The notes: generated by a model from the sequence alone, not told the origin. A DNA stretch of 64,000 nt from Epiperipatus broadwayi (GCA_028023455.1 JAQFVV010006272.1:4813127-4877126); one strand, 5' to 3'. Shown: positions 11,911 to 24,196, counted from the first letter of the stretch. A program made the numbers and translations.

Positions 11911-12265
11911 CTAAAATAAAAAAATAAAAAAACAGATTTGTAATTTGAAGTAAGTAACAATTTTTTCAAGAAACATGTATAGTAGACTTAATTTAATTCT
12001 AAAAATTGCAGAAAAATAATTTTCTACTCATCCAGAAAAAAAGCAAAAGCATTAATATTTATAATTTAAAATACTTATTCTTCTCTTTTCTTCCAATGCA
12101 TAAGCTTGTGATTAAGACCTGTAGAGGTCCCTACCTTCACATTTTTAACCGCACAAGCTTTAGGTTTATTGCCTTAGTAAATATTAATACTTCTTAAAGT
12201 TATTCAAATAACATTAATAGAATATTACCAAATATTATAAGATACAAATAAATTTTCATAATAAT

Positions 12266-12677
12266 TGAATGATTGGTAAAAGAAAAACAAATATTTCAGA
12301 AGTGAAATTAAGGACAAATTATTTGTTTAAAATGGTAGAATGAAAATATGTAAAACGGATTATCGAAGACAAAGAATTACGGATAGAGAAATTGATAACA
12401 AGCCAGACCATAGAGAAATAGTAAGGACACATTGATTGGTGGAAATACAGAAGAATGGGCCATTGGAGTAACCAGGAAATCGAGCCAATGAACAGGTAAA
12501 TCCATCAGGGTGTGAAGACACGTCACACAGCAAATAAAAAGACTTTTTTTATATATACGTATTGTAGTGTAATTCATTTAAAAAGTAGCATGTACTTAGA
12601 ATATTTTATGTTTTGAAAAAACCTATATAGGGTTTTAAATAATAAAATGGAGTGAAGATTTTTTTTAATACAGGACA
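12266..12677 (+). repeat. 5' LTR of the gypsy element
   Basis: Starts TGAATGATTGG and ends CAGGACA. It aligns over its whole length with 13252-13664. Differences are scattered substitutions and one-base indels, for example 8 versus 7 T before ATATAT, implying the insertion is not brand new. AATAAAATGG near its end is a candidate polyadenylation signal. Confidence 0.9.
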
Positions 12678-12683
12678 AATTTT

Positions 12684-12694
12684 TGGCGCAGTCG
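12684..12694 (+). promoter_or_regulatory. Primer-binding site of the gypsy element
   Basis: TGGCGCAGTCG lies 6 bp after the 5' LTR, the position where a tRNA primes minus-strand DNA synthesis. The TGGCGC start is common in Ty3/gypsy elements. The matching tRNA was not determined. Confidence 0.7.
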
Positions 12695-12757
12695 CTGTGA
12701 AATTTTGAATCTATGGAGTAAACAATTTAATTCAAAAGTTTGGAAGGATAAGTTAAG

Positions 12758-13216
12758 ATGTCATTAGGACAAGGAACTATCACAGGGTTCGATGTTGGGA
12801 ATGTGGGAGAATGGCCGCTATATGTAACTCAACTCGAATTTTTTTTTAAGCTAAATAGCATTACGGAGAATAATAAAAAAGTGGCAGCACTGTTATGCGT
12901 GTCAGGAAAAAAAATCATAGAAGTTATACATAAACTAATAAATGGTCCAAACAAAAGAATATATAGAAGACACATAAACCATGTGCGAAAAAGAGTAGTA
13001 GATGAATGGCAAAGGGATTGGAGACCAAGCGAGGAGAAGAAGATTCACACTGAGAAAGATAGAAATAATAGTACAGGGAAAGAGGAAGAAGAGAGACAAA
13101 TAGCAACAGAAGCAAATAGTGAAAAAGATGGAGACAAACAAAAACAATACGAGAATAAGTCATCCAGGCCCACAAGAAATAGACGTATACCCGAACAGTT
13201 CAAAGACTATGTGTAA
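12758..13216 (+). CDS. Fused gag start and pol end of the gypsy element (152 aa)
   Basis: The protein opens MSLGQGTITGFDVGNVGEW and continues with FFFKLNSITENNKKVAALL, a typical gypsy gag/capsid N-terminal pattern (F...W..Y...LE.FF..N.I....K.A.LL). After about residue 60 it switches abruptly to a Lys/Arg/Glu-rich segment with YRRHINHVRKRV and ends with RPTRNRRIPEQFKDYV. That tail is what is normally found at the extreme C-terminus of gypsy integrase, an RRH-x-x-x-x-R block and an RP-x-R-x-R-x-P-x-x-x-x-D-Y ending. About 3-4 kb of the usual gag-pol is therefore missing, yet the join is in frame and open from start to stop. Whether the short protein has any function is unknown. Confidence 0.75.
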   Translation: MSLGQGTITGFDVGNVGEWPLYVTQLEFFFKLNSITENNKKVAALLCVSGKKIIEVIHKLINGPNKRIYRRHINHVRKRVVDEWQRDWRPSEEKKIHTEKDRNNSTGKEEEERQIATEANSEKDGDKQKQYENKSSRPTRNRRIPEQFKDYV

Positions 13217-13235
13217 TGGAAATATTTCTACCTCT

Positions 13236-13251
13236 GAAATGAGGGAAAGAG
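13236..13251 (+). promoter_or_regulatory. Polypurine tract of the gypsy element
   Basis: GAAATGAGGGAAAGAG directly abuts the TG of the 3' LTR and is almost entirely purine, as needed for plus-strand priming. Confidence 0.75.
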
Positions 13252-13664
13252 TGAAATGATTGGTAACAGAAAAACAAATATTTCAGAAGTAAAATTACGT
13301 ACATAAATTATTTGTTTAAAATGGCAAAATGAAAATATGTAAAACGGATTATCGAAGGCAAAGAATTACGGATAGAGAAATTGATAACAAGCCGGACCAT
13401 AGAGAAATAGTGAGGACACATTGATTGGTGGAAATACAGAAAAACAGACCATTGGAGTAACGAGAGAATTGAGCCAATGAATAGGTAAATCCATCAAGAT
13501 GTGAAGGCATGTCACACAGCAAATAAAAAGACTTTTTTATATATTTACATATTGTAGTGTAATTCATTTAAAAAGTAGTGTGTACTTAGAATATTTTATG
13601 TTTTGAATAAACCTATATAGTGTTGTAAATAATAAAATGGAATGGTTTTTTTAAATACACAACA
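13252..13664 (+). repeat. 3' LTR of the gypsy element
   Basis: Starts TGAAATGATTGG and ends ACACAACA. It matches the 5' LTR and is followed at once by the second ATAAT target duplication. Confidence 0.9.
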
Positions 13665-14159
13665 ATAATATGTATCTTATCATAGTTTGCAAAGATAATA
13701 CACTCCCTAAAGGGTGTTTTCTATCCAGAAGAATGGAGAAAAGGTATTTTAAAATGCTGATATAAGAGGTTATATTATACTCTTTACATCAAGGGGTTAG
13801 CATAAATTGTGCCAAGGGAGAGAACAATAGTAAGCTATCATTGATGCTAATTAAAAGATAGCACAAAATTATATAGTGCACTATTGTCTAATAATCTCAA
13901 ACTGATTTTGGCCAGAAAATTCATCATCCATATATAAAAAGCATTATCCATGTCACTGATAAAATAATGATATTAAACTTTTTGGAAACTAAAAAATAAT
14001 CTGCAATAAAAACACTCAGTCATCTGTTTTACTTTACTCCATAACCATCAATTGTAAGTATGAGTAATTAATGAACATTACATGATAGCCAATGCAGATG
14101 TTGAAAATAATCAGAGAAAATCATATAATACTTTGTTTAACCCATTCCATTGCACTTTA

Positions 14160-16290
14160 TTTTATTGACTAAGTGAGGTAAAACTCTAAATTTTTGATTG
14201 GTGAATTACAGAATCAGCAGTAAAATATATATTCATCTTTTAATATTATATTCATTTTAATTCGTTTGTAAAAGTATATTAATAATTTGTCAGGTTATGA
14301 AAATAAACGAAAGTTTTTTTAAAAATAAATTTCTATTTATAATTATAAAAATATTCAATAGTGGATGACCTAAAAAGAAACTATAACAAATCACAAAGTA
14401 AAGCTGACATCATTGATTTCCCTCTCAATTTATGTTAGTGTAAAAATAAAGAATTTTTTTACTAAAATCTTAATATTTTCCTAAAATAATTTATATTTTC
14501 AGCATATTTTACCAAAATACATTATAATATGTAAATAAATGCCAGCAAAATATTCTAAAACATTAATTTTTATTTGAAAATCAAATAAAGAGCTTGGGGC
14601 GATATAAACTGTTGACAGGTGTCAAAATTGTTGTTAGCGCTGGTTTCTTTTTCAATTTATATTCCTGTAAAAGTATACAATTTTTTACTATCTTACTGTT
14701 TCTTCTAAAATAATTATGTTTTCAGTATATTTTATGAAAATAATTTATAATAATAAAAAAAAACACTCTAAAACATTTGTTTTCATTTTGAAATGCAAAA
14801 CAAAGAAGTTGGAGCGATGAAAAATTATTGACAGGCCTTAAATGACAACCAACCAATTACCATCTAGAAAAGACTGCCTTCTACCATTGCTAAAGTATAA
14901 ATGTCAAATTTATTGATTTTTTACTTATAAAATCATTCGAGAGAGGGCAGCATCTTATGGTACTTTTTTTAAGCTTTAAAAATAGCTTCTTTACAATAGC
15001 ATTAAAAATGACGGAATTCGAGTAACTTGAAGCCATGATCGTTTTTAACAGGACAAGGAAGTTAAAAGGTTAATATAATCTAAAAATAAATTTGAACTAG
15101 TCAAAAATATCAGAAAAAATTTTAAAAAATTTCAATCTTAATGAATTCTTAACAACAAAGATCCAAAAATGTGTTTTTCAATACAATTGAATAAAAAGAC
15201 AATTATTATAAATGTGTGCAATTATATTGTGCTTCAAACGCTCATTGGTGAAGTTAGAAAAATCGTAGTTAAATATCAGGCTTAGCGCTTTTGAGGTCTT
15301 TTAACCTCAACTATAATACTACCATACCAGTAACAGATAACACACATGTCAATAACAAAGACATCACTATAGAACCTTGAAAAAAAAATAATACAGAACA
15401 ATTCTATCTCAGAATTGTATTAATACTGAGTTATCAAAAAAAAAATTACCATGTGATATAAAATTAACATTAATCATAAAATATATACCTGCAGCTTCTC
15501 ACAAAATTAAAACAGTTAAGTAAATAACAAAATACTTGATAGCATTAATGTTAATTGGGTAAATCCTTATTGTAGTCATGCATTGCTAGCTACAAATATT
15601 AATATAAACATCAAATATGATGATACTAATTAATAGTGTTATTAATTCTAAACCCTTAGTAAATAAAGAGTTAACTTTTGCTGCATTAAACAAATCTATT
15701 GGTGATTGAATTAAAGTTCTAAATTTTTGGTTGGCCACTTACACAATCAATAATAAAAATATATCTTTTAAAATTATATTTGTTTTAGTTTAGTTTCTAA
15801 AATGCAAATTCATAATTTGCCAAGTTATTAAAGTAAATGAAAGTTTTTTAAAAATAAATTTCTAGTTATAATTAACAAAAATAATCTATACCAGTCAACA
15901 TAAAATTTATGCTTGTCATCCAATTATAAATTCCAGCCATACATCATTGACTTTTATGTCAATTTGTTTTTATGTAAAAGTAAATATTTTCTACTAAAAT
16001 CCGAATTATTCTTCTTAAATAATTAATATTTCATAAATATTTCATGAAAAAAATAATAAATGTGTAAAAAAAGATTAGAGAATTATATATTTTCATTTCC
16101 AAAAATCAAAATGAAGAAACAGAACTGTCAAAATCATTGACAGGCACTCTCTTGTGGAGAGAACAATAAACAACCAATCAGCATCTTGGAAAGCAAGTCT
16201 ATTTATCATTGTTGGTCTATTTATCATTGCTGTACTATTAAATTTAAGTATTATTGATTTATTAGTTGTAAAAAAAATTATGTTGGTGGG
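14160..16290. repeat. Dispersed direct repeat pair (about 14160-14900 and 15690-16290)
   Basis: The two stretches share, in the same order, a CTAAATTTTTGRTTGG-type start, AAATGAAAGTTTTTTTAAAAATAAATTTCTA-type words, a CATCATTGA block and an ATTGACAGGC-type block near the end (14826 and 16137). The first stretch also repeats part of itself (GCGATA...TTGACAGG at about 14598 and GCGATG...TTGACAGG at about 14812). No coding potential and no clear termini. This looks like two old copies of an unnamed element. Confidence 0.6.
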
Positions 16291-16757
16291 AGCATTATTC
16301 AATAAAGTTTTTTCTATAAAATAATAGTAAATTCAGTGAAATAATGGTAAAAATAGCAACTGAAAGTAAATTAAAGCTGCAAATGAAAATAATCATTCCA
16401 TGCTGTTATAAGATTAGGTTTTGTTTAAGTGGTGTGTGTGTAAGTTTCCTCACATTTCATCTCAAACAAATATTTCTGTACAAAACAAATTTAAAAAAAA
16501 GTTATGCTAACGAGTTGTAAAATTAATTTTGGAAAAAGAAAAAGGAAGTTTCAAAGTTATCAATTCTGCAATAGAATTTTTAACTAAATTTCATTTATAA
16601 AAATGAGGAGATTCTGAATAAATTTGTATTATTAAAAAAAGTAACATTTTTCTATTTTCTCTGTTTTCCTTTTTCTATTTCCAATTATGATTAATCATCC
16701 TATCCTGTGCTTAATAAGCAAGGATTGGGAATGGTTAAAGGGCATGGCATTTAATTA

Positions 16758-17466
16758 AGCTGCTCTTCAACTCTTGGTCTGTGGACCGGCGTCGGTCCGT
16801 GCTAGACTGGCAGGAAAGTTTGTAATAACAATATAAACAATTTTTATTTATTTTTTCATCTCTTTTTTACCCAATTAAAAAAAGAAACAGAATGAAAACA
16901 AAATCTAATCAATCCTACATAAATTAATTTGTTTTTCTAGTTATCGTGGATGTTTATGGGGGGGAGGGGGAGTAGAATTAAATTTTTTATTATTTTTCTA
17001 AAAAAATTCAAAATTAAAAAAAAAAAAATATTTTATTATACAAACTCCATCTTGTATATTTGACGTTAAATACAGATATTACATTTATCATAATCAGTGT
17101 CATGCAATTACTCTAGCTGTGATATTTCCCAACCTTCATGTGAATATCATTTTATTCTTGCATGTTTTAACAATGAAATAATAAACATAGCAATGCAGGC
17201 ACATTAATGAGAATGATTGTTATTGTATTGTTTTCTGTAGCAGTATGACTGTGCAACTCGAGAAAGTGTTCAACATGTGACGGTAAGAAACACCATTACA
17301 ATACACAGTAACTAGTGTGTTGTTTTGGTCAGTTATAACAATTATGCTCATCTAAGGCTAAGCAGTTTACATCTTTAAGAAAATTTATCTGTAGACTTCT
17401 GCCGGTCCGCGAAACCTTATCCTTATTTTTGCCGGTCCACAGGTGTGAAAAGGTTGAAGACCACTG
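16758..17466. mobile_element. Non-autonomous hAT-like DNA transposon
   Basis: The ends are inverted. The left end reads TGCTCTTCAACTCTTGGTC then TGTGGACCGGC. The right end, read on the opposite strand, is CAGTGGTCTTCAACC...CTGTGGACCGGC. CAGTGGTCTTCAACC is a characteristic hAT terminus. The interior of about 650 bp has no open frame. An exact 8-bp target duplication was not visible, so the left end may be eroded. Confidence 0.7.
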
Positions 17467-17479
17467 CCTTATAGAGTTG

Positions 17480-19600
17480 GATGAAAGTAATTAAATTTGA
17501 TAAGCTATAAAAAGGGCTGTCACTGTAATTTTAAGTCAGAATACATTTTGTCAAAATATGTTTAGCAGAAGCTATTTTGGAAACAGAGAACATGGATTAG
17601 CAGATTTTTTTATATAAAAATTATCCACTATGTATATACACGCTAAGCATTGAAAAGTCAGAAAGAGTGCATTATAATTCAAATACATGGAGGTTTTATA
17701 TGTATATAAGTTAAATTTTATAAAAATGATTTGCTAAGAAAAGCTCTTATATTACATCTCTATCCACATGGTGCTCCATGATGGAAGAAATTATCCAGCC
17801 TACATAACCTAGCATGAAAAAGAAAGCTTAATTGCTCCATCCAAGCTCTATCATATATGAACATATATATGTGCCTTCCCAAGAGAAAAGAAAGAAGAGA
17901 TACTGAGACCTAATAATGACCAGACAAACTACCAGCAAACTACATACCAATCATTAGAAAATACTAAGAGGGCAATTTGATAACTTACGAAATCCAGAAA
18001 TATTTAAAAACAACATGGATAAAAATTTTAGATGAAAAAATGGCCTAGGAGTAATCAATGAATGAAGAACTCTTTTTTTTAAAAAAAAAAAAGAAATTCC
18101 ATTAAAAAATGGGAAATAAGAAAAATCATTAGATTATTATAGTCGGATCAAGGTGTCAGTTGTTTTTTTTTAACTATCTTTTTTCTGGAAAAAGACAAAT
18201 ACAACAGACAAAAGACAAAAAACAGAGGAAAAAGACAAGGACTAGAAGTAAGAATAATTATTTATGTTGTCATCATAATATGTATATATTTTTTTTTCTT
18301 CTCAGTGGTTAACGATTAACCCATATCAATTTTTCTTCATATTAATCAACCTTTTCTAAATACTATATATCTTGCTTTAGAGTAAAGTGTATATTTATAT
18401 TATTTTTATTTTTTTATATATATATGCATTAACTAATTTCTAATTGAGGAATTAGATTTATGTATGATTAATTACTATTATGCATGTATGTAATTCAACC
18501 TTGTTGGGAGATCTGAGATAATAAAATATACGTATTTATATGAATTGTATGAAACGGAAGGGCAATGTAATTTATCATTACTTAGTAATGCAGAAATGTC
18601 TTATCAAAGTCTGTAACAACAATTGTTTGAAATGTTCATTAATAAAAAACTATTGTAATAACAATAAAAATAATAAATATAATGAGGAATTAACCAACAG
18701 TACTTCTGCAGATTGAATGACTTCTTTATAATAGTTTATTACCTATATTTATTATTTTTATTGTTATATATATGTATATATATACATTGGCTTTATTCAC
18801 TTTTCATTTGTGTGTTTCATCAAGTTAACTGAGTAGTGCAACACTGCTAGTAAGTTTCATGAATCCCAAAGTTATGATTCACTGCTAACAGGACTTCTTA
18901 AGAGTATAAGTTTAAATGCAGGTTGCTAGTGGCACTGTTCTGATTTTTTAATAATATTATCAGCTGAAATTAATAAATATTCTAATTACGTTTAGGTATC
19001 ATAGGTTATATCTATATGATGAGCAGCAAATATTACCCTTGTGAAGTTAACATTGTCAGTAATAAGCTTTAAACTGATAATGTCCTTAAGCAAGTTCAAC
19101 ATAGTTTATGACTGAGCCAGTAAAACCATTATTTTGTTTATTTGGAGCCAATTACATTTGTACCTAAGTATAGTATAGTCATAATGTACTAATAGAAGTT
19201 GTGTTATTATCTAAAATAATTGTAATGTTTAGTGTTATTTATTATATTATTAAAAAAATTATATAAATAAATAATAATGATAATAATATGTATCAGACTT
19301 TAATTACTATAAAGTAAATATGAGTTGTTTTTATAATAAAGATTTTAGACATAAATAAAATATATCTTCTCACAAAGTACTCAAATATTTTGCTAGCTAA
19401 ATTATTTTAATAAATCTTCAATTCTATTTAAAAAATAAAACACAATAAACCTAATGATTTCTAAAAAGAATTATTATGAAGTTGTTTAAAAAACTCTACT
19501 ATAAAAAATATAGTAATGAGTGTTAAAGGGTGGAAAGGGAGATAAAGTAAAAAATCCATAAAAATTTAAATTTAAACCTAAGTATTTTTAAAAATAAACT
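17480..19600. other. Intronic DNA with simple repeats
   Basis: AT-rich intron with poly-A/T runs and TA-rich microsatellites (for example about 18415-18425 and 18765-18785). A purine-rich stretch at 17880-18060 resembles a decayed LINE coding strand, but no motif is firm. No gene seen. Confidence 0.5.
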
Positions 19601-19615
19601 AAGATAAATACTTAC

Positions 19616-19718
19616 TGCACGATCATCTGATGTGGCTAATTTGACATTGGAAATAATACTCAGCTGTGTGCTAAATGTTGCAATATGCTCAGCATGAAAA
19701 AACAAATCTTTTTTAAAT
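19616..19718 (-). CDS. Vinculin/alpha-catenin-like gene, tail exon with STQL motif
   Basis: A 103-bp minus-strand exon with acceptor TTTTATAG and donor GTAAGT. Its first base finishes the arginine codon begun in the preceding exon; then come 34 codons beginning FKKDLFFHAEHIATF, passing STQLSIISNVK and ending SDDRA in phase 0. The I-x-T-x-STQL-x-I-x-S-x-VK block is the best single match to vinculin, whose tail has an equivalent STQLKILSTVK segment. Alpha-catenin has CHQL at this site. The neighbouring residues are more diverged than expected for an orthologue of the strongly conserved vinculin or alpha-catenin of arthropods, as far as I remember those sequences. Confidence 0.88.
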
Positions 19719-19934
19719 CTATAAAATGTGAAAAAAAAAAGTTTTAGTTTTAATATGTAAAAATATATAAGCAATGAAATGGATTTAAAAAAAAAAAATA
19801 GTAGGAACTCAAATATTGAGATGCTAGAAGAAATTGTGTCAAAAAATATAGTAAGCAAAAAATAAACAATTACCAAAGATGATTTTATATTATTACCTGA
19901 TTAAATATTACCTTATTAATAATAATAATAACAA

Positions 19935-20056
19935 TCGAATAGTTTAATGATCAGGAGTTCATATAAAGGTTAAATGTTGAAAATGACCATGCTAGAGCTG
20001 TGATCCATGAACCTTGAGTTCCAGAATTTGCCCTATATTCCAGCACTAAACTATAA
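19935..20056 (-). mobile_element. tRNA-derived SINE, copy 1
   Basis: Read on the minus strand it starts TAGTTTAGTGCTGGAATAT, passes GGCAAATTCTGGAACTCAA and CATGGATCACAGCTC, and ends ATGAACTCCTGATCATTAAA. Copies at 20062-20163 and 62729-62842 share the same blocks in the same order. The TAGTGGTAGAAT start resembles tRNA box A. Confidence 0.65.
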
Positions 20057-20061
20057 TGGAT

Positions 20062-20163
20062 AAAATCAAATGATTTATTGCTCAGGAGTTCATAACAATT
20101 TCAAGCACTAGAAATAACAGAGATTGAGTTGTGATCCATCAATCTACCACTGCATTAAAATCA
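20062..20163 (-). mobile_element. tRNA-derived SINE, copy 2
   Basis: Immediately adjacent to copy 1 in the same orientation. On the minus strand it contains AATGCAGTGGTAGATTGATG, GGATCACAACTCAATCTCTG, TTCTAGTGCTTGAAAT and ATGAACTCCTGAGCAATAAA. It lacks the central AAATTCTGGAACTC block present in the other two copies. ACAACTCAATCTC sits where a box B would be expected. Confidence 0.65.
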
Positions 20164-20829
20164 TGCAGAGTTATTATCCTATTGCCTAGTTACTTAGTCT
20201 GTCTTAGGCAGTGAACTTCAAGAGTTATTGGATATAAAAAGATTCTGATACAAATTTCAAAACTTTATCAAAATACTACAGATAACTGAATAGTGACCAT
20301 GAGTAAACAGCTAAACAACTGATTTATCATAAATAATGATTTATCTGTATTAAATAAAAATAAAGCATATTATCAATATCAAACATTTTAATTCCACAAA
20401 ATAACATAAACTTAAAATGAAAATTAAAAAATATTTTACTGTTTATATAAAAATGCAAATTTTTTCTGCCTTTATGCTTAAATATAAAACTTTGAAATGA
20501 GTTAATAAAGACTGAAGAGATATAAATAGTGAGGTAAATTAATAACTGTGTTCTTAGATATAAAGAGATTAAAAAAATTAATGAGTAATAATGATTCATA
20601 CAAATATGGCAGCTTCCTTTTCAGAGGCAAAACCCATCCTGTATTACAACATACTTTTATTTTTGCATTCAGTGCATTTCTATCATTTCAGGTTAACTTG
20701 GAATTTTTACTCTAGCTAATAATAATATTACTCATTTGTAGTCCAATTTAGATGGCTAGCTGTATTGACTATGAATCAGCTATTTGGGGAAAAGTCTAAG
20801 TCCTGATTGTGATTTGAAAAATATTCATT

Positions 20830-20897
20830 AAACACAGACTTGAATCCCAATACATGGCTACAGCAGGTGAATTTATTACCACTACACCACAGGACAT
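20830..20897 (-). mobile_element. tRNA-Gly-like SINE head
   Basis: On the minus strand, TGTGGTGTAGTGGTAATAAA and then CACCTGCTGTAGCC lead to GGGATTCAAGTC. This is a box A and box B pair with the spacing and wording of a tRNA-Gly-type gene. No complete acceptor stem can be formed, so it is a retroposed tRNA-derived sequence rather than a working tRNA. Confidence 0.55.
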
Positions 20898-20909
20898 CTT
20901 TCTCTCTAT

Positions 20910-22680
20910 TAGGATAATAAAAATTTGATATATTCCATCAAATTTAAGATTATCTAAATTATTTAAGATGCTTAAATGTTCTAAATGTTTACACCAAGTT
21001 TATAATTTGTAATGTAAACATAAGCAAAAAAAAAAAAATTGCTGAAATGAAAATTCATATTTATAACCACACTTCTAACATAAAATTTTATTGTAACATT
21101 TGCATATAAATCTATATCAAATTCTTTCTTTCCATATTATAAGATTTATATTTTCATTTTTACTTATAAACTGAAAAAAGCAAATAGTTTCTTAAATGAT
21201 TTTGCCTTGCTTTATTTTAAAAATGCTTGGCTAATAATCTTTTTACAGTTAAAAATTGCTAATGACTCTTTGAATATTGTCAAAACATACTGCACCTACA
21301 ATAACAGTAAAATTTAAAAATCATAAAATTAATTTATCTTGGGAAAAAATATTTTTTTTTTGTTTTTTTTCAAATTAAAAAAGCTAATAGATTTTCAAAA
21401 AAACTAGTAGAGATAAAACTTCATTCCTTAAAAATTTCACAACTATTTGCATAAAGTTGTTACTGCCAACCTCAAATTGATCAAAATTGATAACACAATT
21501 CTGTAAGTATTTAAGGCTAAAAAAGATAAAACCTTGGTGCTATCGTATTGAAAAAATATATTAGACAGAAATCACATATCTCATATTGAAAGTGTAGCAT
21601 AAAACACATCTAATAAAAATTTATATATGAAGCTCTAAACAATGGAATATATAATGATATTTGTATTGACATGGAGATCTAGTCAAGAGGCCTAAAAGTT
21701 AATTTATTGCAATAGAAATCTCAGTATGTCAGTTAAAAATTTTAAAACTTCCAGTGAAATACAGAGTTAACACTTAATGTCTATTAGCTTTTCCTCTATA
21801 TATAAAGAAATGAAAAATTGCAGGGCACATTCTCAATAACAGTGTATTATCTTGATTAACAAAGAAAAACATAATTCCCTTATTACAGATCTAGCCTTCA
21901 TCAAAATTAATCTCATTAAATAACATAATAATCCATCAACCACAAAATTCACTCAATATTAATGACATCAATGTTTGTACTGAACCTAGAAAACAAAAAT
22001 CAGATCAATACGGAAAACAAACTTGGTCTAATATTACAATTATACAATATCATTTGACAAAATTTCAATACTTACTTGTCTTTTTCAATTAACTCATATT
22101 TAAATTTAATTATTTCATTATTGTGCTCCTATTATATGGTAATTTTGGCACTCTGGAGTGATGATCAGATTAATCTTACCTCAATTAATTAAAATCTGCA
22201 CAGAAATATACCACACTTGATAGAGTTAAATATATATAAACTTTTCCAAAATAAGCACAAAATAAAAATATTTGACATATTCCATTAGCACATTTCCTTC
22301 CATAATTATAATGAAAATAACAATCTTTGCTAATATCCAATTACTGATTTAATCAATAAACTAGTACCAATTAATTAAACTATTTGTGAATGAAGATATG
22401 TGACATTATTTTATTTGCTTCAATCAATAAAAAAAAAAAAAAGTACAATGCCATATTAATTAAACCAAGAGTTCTTTTGCTCATCAGAATTCTTTTAACA
22501 TGTAAATAATGTCTTATAGGTCTATAATTTATTAATTACATAAAAAATGAGTACACTCAATTTGTTAATTAAATGAGTATGCAGACAGAATAAAAAGGTA
22601 ACAATGTGACGTGATGTGATGCACTGTGACTTCTTATACGGAGTCAGGAATCTCTCAGCCACTATGCCCAGAGAAATCTG
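20910..22680. other. Intronic DNA, no gene seen
   Basis: AT-rich intron of the vinculin-like gene. No exon-like segment, RNA gene or repeat with clear ends was recognised. Confidence 0.5.
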
Positions 22681-22689
22681 TTAGCCACT

Positions 22690-23625
22690 TTACCTTCCCT
22701 TTCCAATCCACACCCTAAGTTTTCCCATATTATTCTTTATTCTGCTCCATCTCATTTCCACACATAATCTTTGTCAACTTCATAGTCTTTATATCTAAAT
22801 CCCCCTTATCTTTTCCCAAACCCAGCATAAAAACCAATAATCCACGTTCTGTATAATCACTTTGTTTATATTTATTCTTCCTCAATTTTATTATTTGTAT
22901 CCTTTCTGCTTTCAGGCATTTACATTCAATTAACAAATGTCTAATATTTTCTATGCCTTCCTTACACAACTTGCAGACTAAATCACACACATTTTTCCAT
23001 TTATGTGTATATTCCTTTATTGCTAAAGATCTGTTCGAGCCTTAAACAGTAAACTAGTTTCCTTGCTATTATCATAAATTAACTCACGCACAATATTCCG
23101 TTTACTTCTATATATATTTAAACTCTTTTTACTCTCCATACTAGTTCTCCATCTTTCCAACTTCCTATTTTTTATTAATGCATCTATTCTTCTATCTCAT
23201 TCCTTATCACTATAAGTCAACAATTCTCCTAACACAATCATCCCACCTTTTGTATAAATATACTATCCAAATCTTCCGCCTACCGCACTACCTTTCTCAC
23301 CCATCCTGTTATTTGCCCTTTACTCATAACCCAATTAAATACTATTTTGGCTGTTTTCTTATTATCAATAAACTGCAATCTACCTAACATTTTCATTTTG
23401 CTTTTTGCATCTCTCATATAAAAACTTGACCATCCCATTTCTCCTTGAATTGCCTCCTTTGCCATCTACACACCTGCAACTAATGCATGTCTTCCTACTT
23501 CTCTTTGTACTTTTTCTAATACCCCTTTACTAACACATAATGCATCACTGCCATATGTTAACCCGGATACTGCCACTCCCTTCCATACATCAAAACTTAT
23601 TTCCAAATTTGGCATCTACTGATAG
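22690..23625 (-). pseudogene. LINE 3' fragment, arthropod/tick-like RT C-terminus
   Basis: Minus-strand reading from about 23620 gives VWKGVAVSGLTYGSDALC, VLEKVQREVGRHAL, and after one stop AIQGEMGWSSFYMRDAKSKM with KMLGRLQFID. The GLTYG, QREVGR-x-AL and GDMGWSSFEAREA-x-SK-x-x-x-x-GRL blocks are a recognisable signature of LINEs that I associate with ticks and other arthropods. Further on, CKLCKEGIENIRHLLIEC is a C-x2-C...H-x4-C terminal zinc finger. Stops and frame changes separate the blocks and no RT palm is left. It is one of the better clues to the host's phylogenetic position. Confidence 0.7.
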
Positions 23626-24095
23626 ATTTAAGAAATAAGAGTTGTAAAATTGCTGATAAATTTATTCTACAAAATGTTGCATTGACAGCCCATGAGAATA
23701 TGATATCACAAATTTCAAATCTTGAGCTAAGCTTGTAATATTAAATATACAAAATTTTAAAGTTAAATAATATTTTTTTTAAAAAATGTTATTTTTTTGG
23801 AATTTTTTTTAGAGCATACTGATTTGTTATTTCTGGTGCATGATTTTTCATTTCTTAAGATTTTTAACATACATAAAACTCATTATAAAAAATAAACTAA
23901 AAAAACTGCCTATACTTGAAAACTAGAGGAAAGAAATTTCTTTGGACATATCAGGGATGCAGCTAATATTTAAAATAAGTATTCAAGATTTTCAAATATA
24001 ATTGTAAAATATTTAAAATTAACAAATTTTATCTAACTTATAAAAAGTTGAATAAATTTAAGATAAAATTAAATAATTGTATTAAAAAAAAATAC

Positions 24096-24196
24096 CTCTC
24101 ATCAACACACAACTTGGCAATAGTCATTGCAAACTTGACAATGATTTCTCCATTTTTTGTGATAGCTTGAGCTGTTTTTATCATATCCTTCTTATT
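24096..24196 (-). CDS. Vinculin/alpha-catenin-like gene, tail exon
   Basis: A 101-bp minus-strand exon between acceptor ATTTTAG and donor GTATTT. It opens in phase 0 with NKKDMIKTAQAITKNGEII and runs to AKLCVDE plus two bases of an arginine codon. Known family members have, at this place, a Lys-rich start, an L/I-I-x-x-A-K-x-I helix and an A-K-x-C-x-D-x-R ending. All of these can be seen here, with about one third of residues shared by my recollection of either vinculin or alpha-catenin. The split AG|A codon is completed exactly by the next exon at 19616-19718. The intron separating it from 52035 is about 27.8 kb and holds most of the mobile elements of the window. Confidence 0.85.

Larger units (their letters stand above)
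12261..13669 (+). mobile_element. Internally deleted Ty3/gypsy LTR retrotransposon
   Basis: Two LTRs of 412 and 413 bp start with TG and end with ACA. They flank a primer-binding-site-like TGGCGCAGTCG (12684-12694), a 153-codon open frame, and a purine tract at 13236-13251. The element proper is 12266-13664. The flanking pentamers ATAAT (12261-12265 and 13665-13669) are identical, a 5-bp target duplication as expected for gypsy elements. The internal part is only about 570 bp; protease, RT, RNase H and the integrase core are absent. Mobility would have to be provided by a complete relative. Confidence 0.9.

Noticed and set aside
16750-17474. 8-bp target duplication for the hAT-like element at 16758-17466
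   Set aside because: The octamers at the two sides do not match; only the terminal inverted repeats support the element.
17880-18060. Purine-rich stretch with a possible reverse-transcriptase motif
   Set aside because: The NYRPIT-like block is only vaguely matched and several stops interrupt it.
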